A DNA stretch of 64,000 bases from positions 372,001 to 436,000 of the forward strand of contig NZ_RBAK01000001.1 in NCBI RefSeq assembly GCF_003626595.1, written 5' to 3'. This document shows positions 9,232 to 20,541 of the stretch, piece by piece. The translations under genes and the position numbers were made by a program. The number at the start of each line of letters is the position of its first letter. Position 1 is the first letter of the stretch. This stretch comes from Micromonospora endolithica. GTDB taxonomy: Bacteria; Actinomycetota; Actinomycetes; Mycobacteriales; Micromonosporaceae. The notes beneath the pieces were generated by a model that did no database searches, had not been told where the DNA came from, and worked only from the letters and a program-made list of their open reading frames with translations.

Positions 9232-9463
9232 CACCCCTCCCCTCTTCTCGGCCAAGACCGGGGGAGGTTCCCGTGCCCCGGCGCACGGCGAGACGGTCAA
9301 GGCCCTGACCAGGAAATTCGTCTGGCCCTCGACGTTTCGTGGCCCCACACTGCCCGACCTGCGAAGTTCCGAAACCTGAGGAGCCACACCGGGCCCCGCT
9401 CCGGCGCGATGTGGCGCGGATCACTCCGCTGCGGTTCGGCGGGGCGGACCGTAGGCTCGCCGG
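9232..9463. promoter_or_regulatory. Divergent promoter region between lpqY and the DsbA-fold gene
   Basis: These 232 bases separate two divergently transcribed genes and must hold the promoter of the importer operon on the minus strand and of the DsbA-fold gene on the plus strand. I see no clear operator palindrome. The segment close to lpqY is purine-rich on the minus strand and supplies its ribosome binding site. Confidence 0.5.
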
Positions 9464-10042
9464 ATGGACGCCACGTTCTTCTTCGACCCCATCTGCCCCT
9501 GGACCTGGCGCACCTCGCGCTGGCTGGTCGCCGTCGCCGACGCCCGGAACCTGCGCGTCGAGTGGCGGGCCTTCAGCCTGGCCATCCTGAACGAGGGCGA
9601 GATCGCGCCGCAGTTCGCCGAGGCGCTGGCGGAGTCGGGCCGGGCGCTGCGCCTGGTCGAGGCACTGCGCGCCGACGGACGCCACGACGACGCGGGCCGG
9701 TTCTACACCGAGTTGGGTGCACGCACCCACGACGCCGGCAACCCGCCGGGGGCGAAGATCCTGGACGCGGCGGTCGAGGCGGCCGGCCTGCGCGACGCGG
9801 CGGCGGCGCTCGACGACGAGAGCTGGGACCAGGCGGTACGCGAGTCGCACGCGCTGGCGTACGCCTCCGCCGGACCGGACATCGGCTCGCCGGTGCTGCT
9901 GGTGCCCGGCGCCGAGCGGGGCATCCACGGCCCGATCCTGACCGAGATTCCCGGCACCGACGACGCCCTCACCATCTGGGACTCGCTGCTCCCGCTGATC
10001 CGGATGCCCGCCTTCCACGAGGTCAAGCGCGCCCGCCACTGA
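9464..10042 (+). CDS. DsbA-fold oxidoreductase, Rv2466c-like
   Basis: A 192-residue thioredoxin-fold protein of the DsbA/FrnE group. The N-terminus MDATFFFDPICPWTWRTSRW carries the active-site Cys in CPWTW; the second Cys of a CxxC pair is absent, so disulfide exchange would need an external thiol such as mycothiol. The following AFSLAILNEGEI and GARTHDAGNPPGAKI segments resemble mycobacterial Rv2466c, a mycothiol-dependent nitroreductase. I infer a cytosolic mycothiol-linked reductase. ATG 9464 is the only sensible start. The gene is single and diverges from lpqY. Confidence 0.8.
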   Translation: MDATFFFDPICPWTWRTSRWLVAVADARNLRVEWRAFSLAILNEGEIAPQFAEALAESGRALRLVEALRADGRHDDAGRFYTELGARTHDAGNPPGAKILDAAVEAAGLRDAAAALDDESWDQAVRESHALAYASAGPDIGSPVLLVPGAERGIHGPILTEIPGTDDALTIWDSLLPLIRMPAFHEVKRARH

Positions 10043-10119
10043 CACCGGGTCGAGGCCCCGGTTTCCGAGGTTGTCCACAGGGGCTTACGGGGAGACCCAG
10101 GGTCGTTCAGGGTTGAGGG

Positions 10120-11016
10120 ATGCCTCCTTCTCCTCGACGGCCGGCACCGCTTCAGGGGCGCGTGTTCCGTGGGTCCCGGGTCCTCGCGCAGGGGCTGCTC
10201 ACCCGCGCCGAACTTCGCAGCGGCGCCTGGCGACCCCTCTTCAAGGACGTCTACGCCGACGCCCGGCTCGCCGTCTCGCATCCCACCCGGTGTGCGGCGG
10301 CGGCCCGATGGTTGATCCCACCCGGTGCGGCGATCGCCGGGCGAAGTGCGGCGGCGCTGTTCGGCGCCGGTCGCGTCGAGCCGCACGAGCCCCTCGACGT
10401 CCTGGTGCCCGTCGCCCGACGGTTCGGTCCGGTCGCCGGCCTGGCCGTGCACACCGCCGCCCAGGTGCCCGGCACCGACGTGGCCCGACGGGCCGGCGTT
10501 CCGGTCACCACACCGGAACGCACCTGCTGGGATCTCGCGCAGTGGCTCCGGGTGGAGGATGCCGTCGCCCTGGTCGACGTTCTCGTCCGTCGCCGGCTGG
10601 TCGACCCGGCACGGCTGGGCGAGCGGGCCCACCGGCACGCGGGGGAACGCGGCTGGCGGCGGATGCTCCGGGTCGCCGAGCTGACCGACGGTGGCGCGGA
10701 GTCACCACCGGAGTCGCGCCTGCGGGTCCGGCTGGTCCTGGCCGGCCTGCCCGCCCCGGTCACCCAGTTCGTCGTCGAACGGAACGGCGCCTTCGTCGCC
10801 CGACTCGACCTCGCCTGGCCGCAGTGGAAGATCGCGATCGAGTACGACGGCATCTGGCACCACGACCCGCAGCAACTCCACCGGGACCGGCGACGACTCA
10901 ACCGGCTGGTCGGGGACGACTGGATCGTCCTGCACCTGACGTCGAAGCGCTTCGCGACCGACTTCGACGGCTTCCTCGCCGAGGTGCGCCAGGCCATCCG
11001 CACCCGCAAGCGCTGA
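10120..11016 (+). CDS. AbiEi-like / DUF559-like protein
   Basis: This 298-residue protein has two parts. Residues 1-190 look like an AbiEi-type antitoxin or type IV TA-like region: a winged-helix start (LTRAELRSGAWRPLFKDVYA) followed by GVPVTTPERTCWDLAQWL. Residues 200-298 resemble the DUF559/Vsr-like nuclease fold: ESRLRVRLVLAGLPAPVTQF, ARLDLAWPQWKIAIEYDG and a late HLTSKRFATDFDGF. The acidic residues in LDLAW and IEYDG sit where the nuclease metal ligands are expected. Such stand-alone fusions are common in actinobacteria and no cognate toxin is next to it. The function is not known; a DNA-processing or regulatory role is an inference. Confidence 0.7.
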   Translation: MPPSPRRPAPLQGRVFRGSRVLAQGLLTRAELRSGAWRPLFKDVYADARLAVSHPTRCAAAARWLIPPGAAIAGRSAAALFGAGRVEPHEPLDVLVPVARRFGPVAGLAVHTAAQVPGTDVARRAGVPVTTPERTCWDLAQWLRVEDAVALVDVLVRRRLVDPARLGERAHRHAGERGWRRMLRVAELTDGGAESPPESRLRVRLVLAGLPAPVTQFVVERNGAFVARLDLAWPQWKIAIEYDGIWHHDPQQLHRDRRRLNRLVGDDWIVLHLTSKRFATDFDGFLAEVRQAIRTRKR

Positions 11017-11033
11017 GCACGGGCCGACACCCG

Positions 11034-11578
11034 GCAACGTCGGGGAAGTTGCTGCCTCCCCCCGCCCCGGAAACCGCAACTTCCCCGAAGTTGCCGCCGT
11101 CCCCTCCGCGAGGGCCCGGATGCGCGGGCGGGCGCGCGGGCGGGCGGGCACGAGCAAGGACGCGCGGGCGCTGAAGACGGACCGACGCCCGCGCAACTTC
11201 GGGGAAGTTGCTGCCTCCCCCGCCCCGGAAACCGCAACTTCCCCGAAGTTGCCGCCGTCCCCTTCGCGAGGGCGCGGGCACGCGGGCGCGCGGGCGGGAG
11301 GGCACCAAGGACGCGCGGGCACGAGCAAGGACGCGCGGGCGCTGAAGACGGACCGACGCCCGCGCAACGTCGGGGAAGTTGCTGCCTCCCCACGCCAGAA
11401 ACCGCAACTTCCCCGAAGTTGCCGCCGTCCCCTCCATGAGGGCGCGGGCGGGCGGGCGCGCGAGCGGGCACGAGCAAGGACGCGCGGGGCGCTGAGGACG
11501 GACCGACACCCCACGCAACTTCGGGGAAGTTGCTGCCTCCCCCGCCCCGGAAACCGCAACTTCCCCGAAGTTGCCGCG
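11034..11578. repeat. Tandem array of four palindrome-bearing repeats
   Basis: Four units start at 11034, 11193, 11364 and 11515, spaced 159, 171 and 151 bases. Each begins with GCAACTTCGGGGAAGTTGC (or GCAACGTC in units 1 and 3), continues CTGCCTCCCC, and has a reverse complement GCAACTTCCCCGAAGTTGC about 25 bases later. The half-sites are themselves palindromes of 8+3+8 bases, so the unit can fold as two small hairpins or one large one. The linkers between units are also similar (the GACGGACCGACGCC stretch and GAGCAAGGACGCGCGGG). No unit encodes a plausible protein although frames stay open in the GC-rich sequence. Confidence 0.9.
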
Positions 11579-11580
11579 GT

Positions 11581-11790
11581 CGCCGTGCGGGGCACGGCGG
11601 GGCGGGGGTGCGAGGAGCGTGGGGCCGTGGGCGCGGGGCGCGGGGCGCGGGGGCTTGGAGGCGAGGGGCTTGAGGCCGAGGGGCTTGGGGGCGTGCGGCG
11701 CGGGCGGGGGTGCGCGGGTGCGCGGGTGCGCGGGTGCGCGGGTGCGGGGGTGCGCGGGTGCGGGGGTGCGGGGATGGGTGGGGTGCGGGA
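11581..11790. repeat. G-rich low-complexity tract with GGTGCGCG tandem repeats
   Basis: Just after the palindromic array the plus strand becomes almost pure G with C, T and A interruptions. It includes GGGGC-type runs at about 11630-11690 and a tandem run of GGTGCGCG and GGTGCGGG octamers at about 11705-11775. Many runs of three or more G on one strand make G-quadruplex formation possible. It directly precedes the VOC gene and its ribosome binding site. Confidence 0.7.
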
Positions 11791-11801
11791 GGATGGGCGA
11801 C

Positions 11802-12512
11802 ATGATCGCGCGGTTCGAGGATCTGTGTCTGGACGGTGTGGACGCCGTCGCGCTGGGGGACTTCTGGGGGCGGATCCTGGACGGGGAGGTCGTCGACGCC
11901 GGGGACTCGGACGTGCGGGTGGACCCGCGGCGAGCCGGCGCCGGCGCCAGCGCGGAGTCGATCTGGGTCAACCGGGTACCGGAACCGCGTACCGTCAAGA
12001 CCCGCGTACACCTGGACCTGAGACTGGCCGACGCGGACCCGGCGGCGCTGCTCGCCGCCGGCGCGCGACTGGTCCGCGAGCCGGACGCCGAGATCCACTG
12101 GTGGGTGCTGGCCGACCCGGAGGGCAACCTGTTCTGCGCGTTCGCGCCGGGGCAGGACACCCGGGCCGGCCCGTTCGAGCTGGTGGTCGACTCCGCCGAC
12201 CCGGCCGCCCAGGCCGCCTGGTGGTGCGGGATCGTCGGGGGCACGGTCGAGACGAGCGAGAAGGGGTACGCCTCGCTGGTCGGCGCCGCCGGCTTCCCCT
12301 GGGACTACTGGGTCTTCGACCCGGTGCCGGAGCGCAAGACGGTGAAGAACCGGCTGCACTGGGACGTCAAACTGGTCGATGCGGACCCGACCGCGTTGAT
12401 CCGGGCCGGTGCCACCCTGCTGCGCGAGCCGGACGACCACATCTCCTGGTGGATCCTGGCCGACCCGGAGGGCAACGAGTTCTGCGCGTTCGCGCCGCGT
12501 CCCACCGAGTGA
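11802..12512 (+). CDS. VOC-family (glyoxalase-like) protein, two domains
   Basis: A 236-residue protein made of two vicinal-oxygen-chelate repeats. Both halves end with the same signature: HWWVLADPEGNLFCAFAPG in the first and SWWILADPEGNEFCAFAPR in the second, and each half has a VKTRVHLDL/VKNRLHWDV strand before it. Such two-domain proteins of actinobacteria (Glyoxalase_6 type) are cytosolic and mostly of unknown substrate. I chose ATG 11802 (MIARFEDLCLDG); ATG 11793 would add three residues and lies too near the GGGAGG motif. It stands alone behind a repeat array. Confidence 0.85.
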   Translation: MIARFEDLCLDGVDAVALGDFWGRILDGEVVDAGDSDVRVDPRRAGAGASAESIWVNRVPEPRTVKTRVHLDLRLADADPAALLAAGARLVREPDAEIHWWVLADPEGNLFCAFAPGQDTRAGPFELVVDSADPAAQAAWWCGIVGGTVETSEKGYASLVGAAGFPWDYWVFDPVPERKTVKNRLHWDVKLVDADPTALIRAGATLLREPDDHISWWILADPEGNEFCAFAPRPTE

Positions 12513-12683
12513 ACGGACGGTTACCCGACCGCCGTCCGGTGGACTAGCGTTTACCTGCGCGTTCGCCGACGACGTCGACACGCCTCGGCCGACCCCGGCC
12601 CCGCCCGATCGGTGGGTTCTCGCGGGAACTCCCACCGCCGCCATGCCGGTTGGGCAGGATCGATTCCACGAGGAGGTGCCGTC

Positions 12684-13115
12684 GTGCAGGACACCCGCGC
12701 TCTCGCCCTGACGTTCGAGGTGAGCGGCCTGCCACCGGTCAAGACCGAGGCGCTGTCCATCTTCGCCGCCGGGCACCGGCAGGCGACGAGGGTCCGCGCC
12801 CTGCTCCAGGCGGCCTGTGCCGCGGCCCAGCGCACCGGCTGGACCCCGCTGTCCGGGCCGGTCGAGGTGGACCTCGTGCTGCGTTGCCCGCCGGGGCACC
12901 GCACCTCCGACGCGAGCACCCTGCTCGGCGGGGTGTGCGCGGTGCTCCAGGACAAGAAGCGGGTGGCCAGCATCGGCCTGTCCCACCTGGGCGTCCTGAT
13001 CGACGTCGCCCTCTACGACGACGACCGGCAGATCCGGAAACTGTCGTACGCGGAGGAGCCGGCCGAGGACTTCTCCTACCAGGTGCGGGTGGCAGCCGTA
13101 CCGCACCGGGTTTGA
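12684..13115 (+). CDS. RusA-like hypothetical protein
   Basis: A 143-residue protein beginning at GTG 12684, with AGGAGG at 12671-12676 seven bases ahead. The layout suggests the RusA Holliday-junction-resolvase fold: VSGLPPVKTEA at the start, a strand VEVDLVLRCP, then TSDASTLLGGVCAVLQDKK and IDVALYDDDRQIRKLSY. The last two resemble the acidic-residue segments of RusA, but the DVDN motif is replaced by SDAS, so activity is doubtful. It is followed 47 bases later by a small gene in the same direction. I do not know its role. Confidence 0.6.
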   Translation: MQDTRALALTFEVSGLPPVKTEALSIFAAGHRQATRVRALLQAACAAAQRTGWTPLSGPVEVDLVLRCPPGHRTSDASTLLGGVCAVLQDKKRVASIGLSHLGVLIDVALYDDDRQIRKLSYAEEPAEDFSYQVRVAAVPHRV

Positions 13116-13162
13116 CCGACGCCCGCGGTGGGGTACCGCGGACGCCGACGAAGGGAGCACCG

Positions 13163-13438
13163 ATGTCGGAGCCACATGTCACGCTGGACCCTCGCGGGCT
13201 CGACCCGGTGCAGCAGAAGCTGCGCGGCCCGCTGGAGGACCAGCTGACCTCGGCGTTGCAGGCGGCCACCGACCGCGTGCGGGCCAGCTACGCCGGCGAG
13301 CCGGTCGAACAGGTCTGCCAGCGGCTGCTGGACGAGACCCGCAGCGGTCTGCACCCCGACATCGCGGCCGGTTTCCAGCCGGACATGGACGAGTTCTGCC
13401 GGGTGGCGGTGTCCATCGTGCGGGGCGACGCCGCCTGA
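13163..13438 (+). CDS. Small hypothetical protein, 91 residues
   Basis: An unrecognised soluble protein starting at ATG 13163 with GGGAGC about 6 bases ahead. It reads as mostly helical (DQLTSALQAATDRVRASYAG, VEQVCQRLLDETRSGLHPD) with no membrane segment and no Cys pair beyond single residues. It follows the RusA-like gene closely and is probably cotranscribed with it. A strong hairpin lies 28 bases after its stop, which supports a real transcription unit end here. Confidence 0.6.
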   Translation: MSEPHVTLDPRGLDPVQQKLRGPLEDQLTSALQAATDRVRASYAGEPVEQVCQRLLDETRSGLHPDIAAGFQPDMDEFCRVAVSIVRGDAA

Positions 13439-13465
13439 GTCCCGGCCACCCGACGCGGGAGCTAC

Positions 13466-13504
13466 GGGTCAGGACCGGGTCCGCAACTCCCCGGTCCTGA
13501 CCCC
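13466..13504 (+). terminator. Hairpin terminator after the RusA-like/small-protein pair
   Basis: A 14-base stem GGGTCAGGACCGGG pairs perfectly with CCCGGTCCTGACCC across a loop of about 10 bases. It follows the stop codon at 13438 by 28 bases. There is no U-tract, as is common in high-GC actinobacteria. Confidence 0.7.
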
Positions 13505-13814
13505 AGCCGTCCGGAGTGGCGGCGGGCACGCCGCGTCGGTCGCGCGAGCGTGGCACTTCGCCCACACCGCACCGAACACGGCGAGCGGCCCCGCCTGCAC
13601 TCAGCTCCACGGTGCCCAGCTACCGGACTTCGGCGCGCTCAGGGCTCACCCCGATGGGCCGTGAGCGCCGGATCAGGCTAGGCGGGTCCGACCGGCTCGG
13701 ACAAGGCGTTCCGCACCCCGTGGGCGGTGATTGATGTCAAGGTGGAAAAGCGGCATGTCGGCGTAACACGGTCGTCGAGATCGACGCTGTTCCCGGTCGA
13801 GACCACCCTCGCGC
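13505..13814. other. Intergenic stretch without a recognised gene
   Basis: Between the hairpin and the 3' end of the rhomboid gene I see no coding region with a plausible start and no RNA gene. Open frames here are short and compositionally unlike the neighbouring genes. Confidence 0.5.
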
Positions 13815-14753
13815 TCAGCCGGTGAACTGGAGCGACTTCAGGATCACCAGCACGGCCAGGATCAGCGCCACCCCGGCGACCACCAGCGCCTGCACGGCGG
13901 CGCGTCGCTCGCGGGGCGCGTACGCCAGACCGGCACCGGTGACCCCACCGGCCAGCAGGCCGCCGAGGTGCCCCTCCCAGGACGTGAAGGTCGCGGACAG
14001 CACCAGCCAGAGGACGAACATCAGCATCAGCCGGTTGCCGTCCAGCGGGTGGTGGCGCAGCTTGCGGGTCAGCACGAAATAGCAGGCCGCGAGGCCGAAG
14101 ACGGCTCCGGACGCGCCCAGCGCGGCCTGGCCCGGGTCGACCAGGATGGCGAGCACCGAGCCGCCGACGGCGGAGAGCAGATAGACGGCGACGAGGCGCA
14201 CGTGCCCGAGGCGCTCCTCCAGGACCCGGCCGAGCACCCACAGCCAGTACATGTTGAGCAGGATGTGCGCGATCCCGAAGATCCCCTCACCGGGCAGCGA
14301 GTGCAGGAACGCCGAGGTGACGAGGCGGTACCACTCGCCGTGCAGGACACCGACCTGGTCGAATCCCGGGTAGGGGGTGCCGTCGTCGACGTACTGCGCG
14401 CCGTCGGCGTCGACGAGCGCGGCACCGATGTTGTAGTAGAGGTCCACGACGCCGGGGACGGCCAGTTCGACCAGGTACGCCAGCACGTTGAGGGCGATCA
14501 GCGCGTACGTCACCAGGGGCGCGGTGACCGTCCGGCCACCGAAGACGGTGCGAGCCTCGCGTACCGTCCGGTTGTCCTCCTTGACGCACACCGGGCAGCG
14601 GAAGCCGACCGGCGCCTCCCGCATGCAGTCCGGGCAGATGTAGCGGTCGCAGCGGGTGCACCGCAGGTACGTCTCACGCCTGGGATGCCGGAAGCACGTG
14701 GTGGGGGTGTCGGCCGCCGGCGGGCCGGCGGGCGGGGTGCTCGTGGTGTCCAT
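13815..14753 (-). CDS. Rhomboid-family intramembrane serine protease with N-terminal zinc finger
   Basis: A 312-residue membrane protein. Residues 15-60 form a B-box-like zinc finger (CFRHPRRETYLRCTRCDRYI, then CPDCMREAP and FRCPVC). A rhomboid core of about six membrane segments follows, with the catalytic Ser in GASGAVFG (S215) and the catalytic His in GHLGGLLAG (H262). The segment HILLNMYWLWVLGRVLEERL is the usual loop and helix 2. ATG 14753 (MDTTSTPPAGPP) is the correct start; the open frame further upstream is GC-driven. It cleaves membrane proteins within the bilayer; substrates are unknown. It stands alone. Confidence 0.92.
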   Translation of the reverse strand: MDTTSTPPAGPPAADTPTTCFRHPRRETYLRCTRCDRYICPDCMREAPVGFRCPVCVKEDNRTVREARTVFGGRTVTAPLVTYALIALNVLAYLVELAVPGVVDLYYNIGAALVDADGAQYVDDGTPYPGFDQVGVLHGEWYRLVTSAFLHSLPGEGIFGIAHILLNMYWLWVLGRVLEERLGHVRLVAVYLLSAVGGSVLAILVDPGQAALGASGAVFGLAACYFVLTRKLRHHPLDGNRLMLMFVLWLVLSATFTSWEGHLGGLLAGGVTGAGLAYAPRERRAAVQALVVAGVALILAVLVILKSLQFTG

Positions 14754-14928
14754 GGCCGTTCTCCCGGTCCGGCGCGGGTGCCGCGCCACCTGTGCCGTCG
14801 GCTCGCGGGACGGCGCCGCACAGGCTAACCGACGATCGACGATCCGGTGGCCCCGCGACCGGGGCGGCGACGGGGGCCACCGGCCGGGGCGACGACCGGT
14901 CGGCCCCGCGGCCGGGGTCACCCCGATC

Positions 14929-15621
14929 TCAGAAGTGGCGCAGCAGGTCGGGGAAGGCGGCCAGCCGCAGCACGCCGGTGTCGGTGGGGTCCAGGTCGTC
15001 GTGCTCCAGCACCCAGGTGTTGGCGTTGGGGATGAACACCGCGTTCATCCCGGCCGCCCGGGCGGGCAGGATGTCCGAGCGCGGGGAGTTGCCGATCATC
15101 CACGCCCGCGCCGGGTCGAAACCGTGCTCACCGGCCAGCCAGCGGTAGGTGTCGGCGTTCTTCTCCGGGACGATGTGCGCGGCGCCGAAGTGGTGCAGCA
15201 GGCCGCAGGCGTCCAGCTTGCGCTGCTGCTCCTCCCGCTCCCCCTTGGTGAGCAGCAGCAACTCGTGCCGGCCGGCCAGTTCGTCGAGCGCCTCGGCGAC
15301 CCCGGGCATCAGCTCCACCCGGTGCTCGACCAGCGCCCTGGCCAGACCGTCGATCGACCGCCGCTCGGCGTCGGTGGCCGGCCGTTCCCGCAGCCGTTCC
15401 AGGCACTCGCCGAGGCTGTGCAGGAAGACCTTGCTGCCGTAACCGTGGGTGACCGCGTTGGCCCGCTCGATGTCGTCGAGGATCGCCCGGATCTCGGCCC
15501 GGTCGAGGGTGGGGTGGTCCAGCCACTGGAGGAAGTCGTCGATCACCCGCTCGAAGACGACGTTGTTCTCCCAGAGCGTGTCGTCGGCGTCGAAGACGAG
15601 CACCTGACCCACGTACGGCAT
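14929..15621 (-). CDS. HAD-family hydrolase
   Basis: A 230-residue haloacid-dehalogenase-type hydrolase. Motif I is FDADDTLWENN near residue 10 (nucleophile Asp), motif II is LLLLTKGE, and motifs III-IV appear as IVPEKNADTYRWL and MIGNSPRSDILPA. A helical cap lies between motifs I and II, as in YjjG/Gph-like phosphatases. The ATG at 15621 is preceded by GGGGAGG at good spacing. It ends 175 bases before the rhomboid gene's start and begins 53 bases after the GH63-like gene, on the same strand, so it may be the downstream partner of that gene. It could act on a sugar phosphate, but the substrate cannot be read. Confidence 0.88.
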   Translation of the reverse strand: MPYVGQVLVFDADDTLWENNVVFERVIDDFLQWLDHPTLDRAEIRAILDDIERANAVTHGYGSKVFLHSLGECLERLRERPATDAERRSIDGLARALVEHRVELMPGVAEALDELAGRHELLLLTKGEREEQQRKLDACGLLHHFGAAHIVPEKNADTYRWLAGEHGFDPARAWMIGNSPRSDILPARAAGMNAVFIPNANTWVLEHDDLDPTDTGVLRLAAFPDLLRHF

Positions 15622-15674
15622 GCGTTCCTCCCCAGTTCGATCCCGCGCCACGGTACGTCGGCGCGGACGCCGGC

Positions 15675-18395
<2,721 letters not shown>

Positions 18396-18437
18396 TCTCG
18401 TCGTGGCGTGTTGCACCACGCCGCCGGTGGAGGAAAG

Positions 18438-20378
18438 TTGATCGACATTCGCTTCGGCCCCCAGGTGTGTGGTGACCTGACCAGCGGGGCGACCCGGGAA
18501 TGGGTGGTGCCCGACGGTCTCGGCGGGTACGCCATGGGCACCGTCGCCGGGCTGCGCACCCGCCGGTACCACGGCCTGCTGGTGGTGGCCGGGGAGACAC
18601 CGGCGTCCCGGAAACTGGGACTGGCCAGCCTCGACCCGGCGGTGGTCCTGCCGTCCGGGGCCCGGGTGCGCCTCGGCGCGCACGAGTGGTCCTCCGGCGA
18701 CGTCGACCCGCGCGGCTTCGAGCTGCTGGAGCGCTTCGACCTCACCGACGGGCTGCCCCGCTGGCGGTGGCGGATCGGCGACGTGGTCATCGAGCGGGAG
18801 ATCGCCATGGCGTACGGCCGCTCCTGCGTGGCGGTGGTGCACCGGCTGGTCACCGGCGGTCCGGTGCACCTGGAGCTGAGCGCGGCCTGCACCTGGCGGG
18901 ACGCACACGGCGAGCGGCGCGCGGACGGGCCGAGCCCCCGGGTGGAGCCGGTGGCCGACGGGGCGGTCGTCGAGAGCGCGTACCGGCTGGCCGGGCCGGG
19001 CTGGTCCCCGGAGGGCCAGTGGTGGACCGGCGCGCACCACCGCGAGGAGGCGGCGCGCGGGTTGAACCCCGACGAGGACCTGTGGCACGCCGGCCGCTTC
19101 TCCGGCGCGCTGGAGCGGCCGGGCGACACGGTGTCCGTGCTCGCCTGGTCCGGTGACCTGTCCGACGAGCCACCGGCGGCGACCGAGGTGGTCGCGGCGG
19201 CACGGGCCCGCAACCGGGCGGTGGTGACCGCGGCGAAGCCGGCGGACGCGGTGGAGGCGACCCTCACGCTGGCCGCCGACGCGTTCGTGGTCGCCGGACC
19301 GGCCGGGCCGGACGTGGTGGCCGGCTATCCGTGGTTCGGCGCCTGGTCGCGGGACACGATGATCTCCTACGAGGGCCTGTTCCTCTGCACCGGCCGGGCG
19401 GACCTCGGCCGGGAGCTGCTGCGGTCGTACGCGGCGACGCTGTCCGAGGGAATGCTGGCGAACACCGCCGACACCGGGCGGGTGGAGTACAACACGGTCG
19501 ACGGGACCCTGTGGTTCCTGCACGCGGTGAGCCGGCACGTCACCGTCACCGGCGACACCGACCTCGGTGACGAGCTGCTGCCGGCGCTGCACGGCGTGGC
19601 GGAGGCGCACCTGACCGGCACCCGGTTCGGCATCGCGGTCGACGCCACCGACGGGCTGCTCACCCAGGGCGGCACCCCCGGCACCGCACTGACCTGGATG
19701 GACGCCCGGGTGTACGGGGTGCCGGTGACCCCGCGTACCGGCAAGCCGGTCGAGGTCAACGCGCTGTGGATCAACGGGTTGGCCGGCCTGGCCGAGCTGA
19801 CCGAGCTGGCCGGACAGGACGCCGGGGAGCTGCACCGCCTGCACGACCGGGCGGCGAAGGCGTTCGGCACCCGGTTCCCGTCCCCGGCCGGCTGGCTGCA
19901 CGACGTGGTGGACGCGCCGGCGCCCGCGTACCCGCTCGGCGGGGCCGCCCTGCACGACGACGACCTGCTGCGCCCCAACCAGCTGCTGGCCTGGTCGCTG
20001 CCGTACGCCCCGCTGGAGCCGGACGGGCCGACCCTGCGCCGGGTGGCCGCCGGGCTGCTCACCCCGCTGGGCCCGCGCAGCCTCTCCCCCGACTCGCCGG
20101 AGTTCACCGGGCGGCACCGGGGCGGGCCGGCGGAGCGGGACGGCGCCTACCACCAGGGCACCGTCTGGCCCTGGCTGCTCGGCCCGTACGCGGACGCGTG
20201 CCGGCGGGCGGGGGTCGCCGTCGACGACCTGTTCGTCGGCGTGCAGGCGCACCTGACCGAGTACGGCCTCGGGTCGGTGAGCGAGACCGCCGACGGTCTG
20301 CCGCCGCACGCCGCGACCGGCTGCCCGTTCCAGGCGTGGTCGGTCGCCGAGCTGCTCCGGGCCCGGCGGCCACGCTAG
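18438..20378 (+). CDS. Amylo-alpha-1,6-glucosidase (glycogen-debranching type)
   Basis: A 646-residue protein with an N-terminal GDE_N domain (GPQVCGDLTSGATREWVVPD, GGYAMGTVAGLRTRRYHGLL) and a C-terminal (alpha/alpha)6 GDE_C domain. Active-site segments include YPWFGAWSRDTMISYEGLF, EYNTVDGTLWFLHAV, VEVNALWINGLA and HQGTVWPWLLGPY. It removes alpha-1,6 branches in cytosolic glycogen or related glucans. The start is TTG 18438: GGTGGAGGAAAG lies right before it and the product then begins MIDIRFGPQVCGDL, the family norm. It diverges from the GH63-like gene. Its stop codon touches a MITE-like element. Confidence 0.92.
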   Translation: MIDIRFGPQVCGDLTSGATREWVVPDGLGGYAMGTVAGLRTRRYHGLLVVAGETPASRKLGLASLDPAVVLPSGARVRLGAHEWSSGDVDPRGFELLERFDLTDGLPRWRWRIGDVVIEREIAMAYGRSCVAVVHRLVTGGPVHLELSAACTWRDAHGERRADGPSPRVEPVADGAVVESAYRLAGPGWSPEGQWWTGAHHREEAARGLNPDEDLWHAGRFSGALERPGDTVSVLAWSGDLSDEPPAATEVVAAARARNRAVVTAAKPADAVEATLTLAADAFVVAGPAGPDVVAGYPWFGAWSRDTMISYEGLFLCTGRADLGRELLRSYAATLSEGMLANTADTGRVEYNTVDGTLWFLHAVSRHVTVTGDTDLGDELLPALHGVAEAHLTGTRFGIAVDATDGLLTQGGTPGTALTWMDARVYGVPVTPRTGKPVEVNALWINGLAGLAELTELAGQDAGELHRLHDRAAKAFGTRFPSPAGWLHDVVDAPAPAYPLGGAALHDDDLLRPNQLLAWSLPYAPLEPDGPTLRRVAAGLLTPLGPRSLSPDSPEFTGRHRGGPAERDGAYHQGTVWPWLLGPYADACRRAGVAVDDLFVGVQAHLTEYGLGSVSETADGLPPHAATGCPFQAWSVAELLRARRPR

Positions 20379-20541
20379 GGCCTGTGTCGAAGTCCCCGGT
20401 CGAGCCGAGGCGGAGTCCAGGCGGCGGTCCGGCAAGGCGGAGATTCGTGCGGATACCGGTGTTGTATCCGGACGAATCTCCAACGCGGCCGGTCGTCGTC
20501 TGGGCCCGCCGCAGGCCGGCCAGGGGCTTTGACACAGGCCC
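20378..20541. mobile_element. MITE-like element, 164 bp, with terminal and internal inverted repeats
   Basis: The outer ends are GGGCCTGTGTCGAAGTCCCC (20378-20397) and, inverted, GGGGCTTTGACACAGGCCC (20523-20541), a 19-20 bp imperfect terminal inverted repeat. Inside, 20440-20480 is another inverted repeat (GAGATTCGT, CGGATAC / GTATCCG, ACGAATCTC). No protein of useful length is encoded. The size and structure fit a non-autonomous element mobilised by an IS transposase encoded elsewhere. It begins on the last base of the debranching enzyme stop codon and may also end its transcript. No clear target duplication is seen. Confidence 0.7.

Noticed and set aside
11034..11578. Possible CRISPR array
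   Set aside because: Units are 150-171 bases with similar linkers, not short repeats with unique spacers, and no cas genes are present.
10251..13175. Long minus-strand open frame across the repeat array and several genes
   Set aside because: It reads through palindromic repeats and antisense to clear genes; the protein is low-complexity and repetitive.
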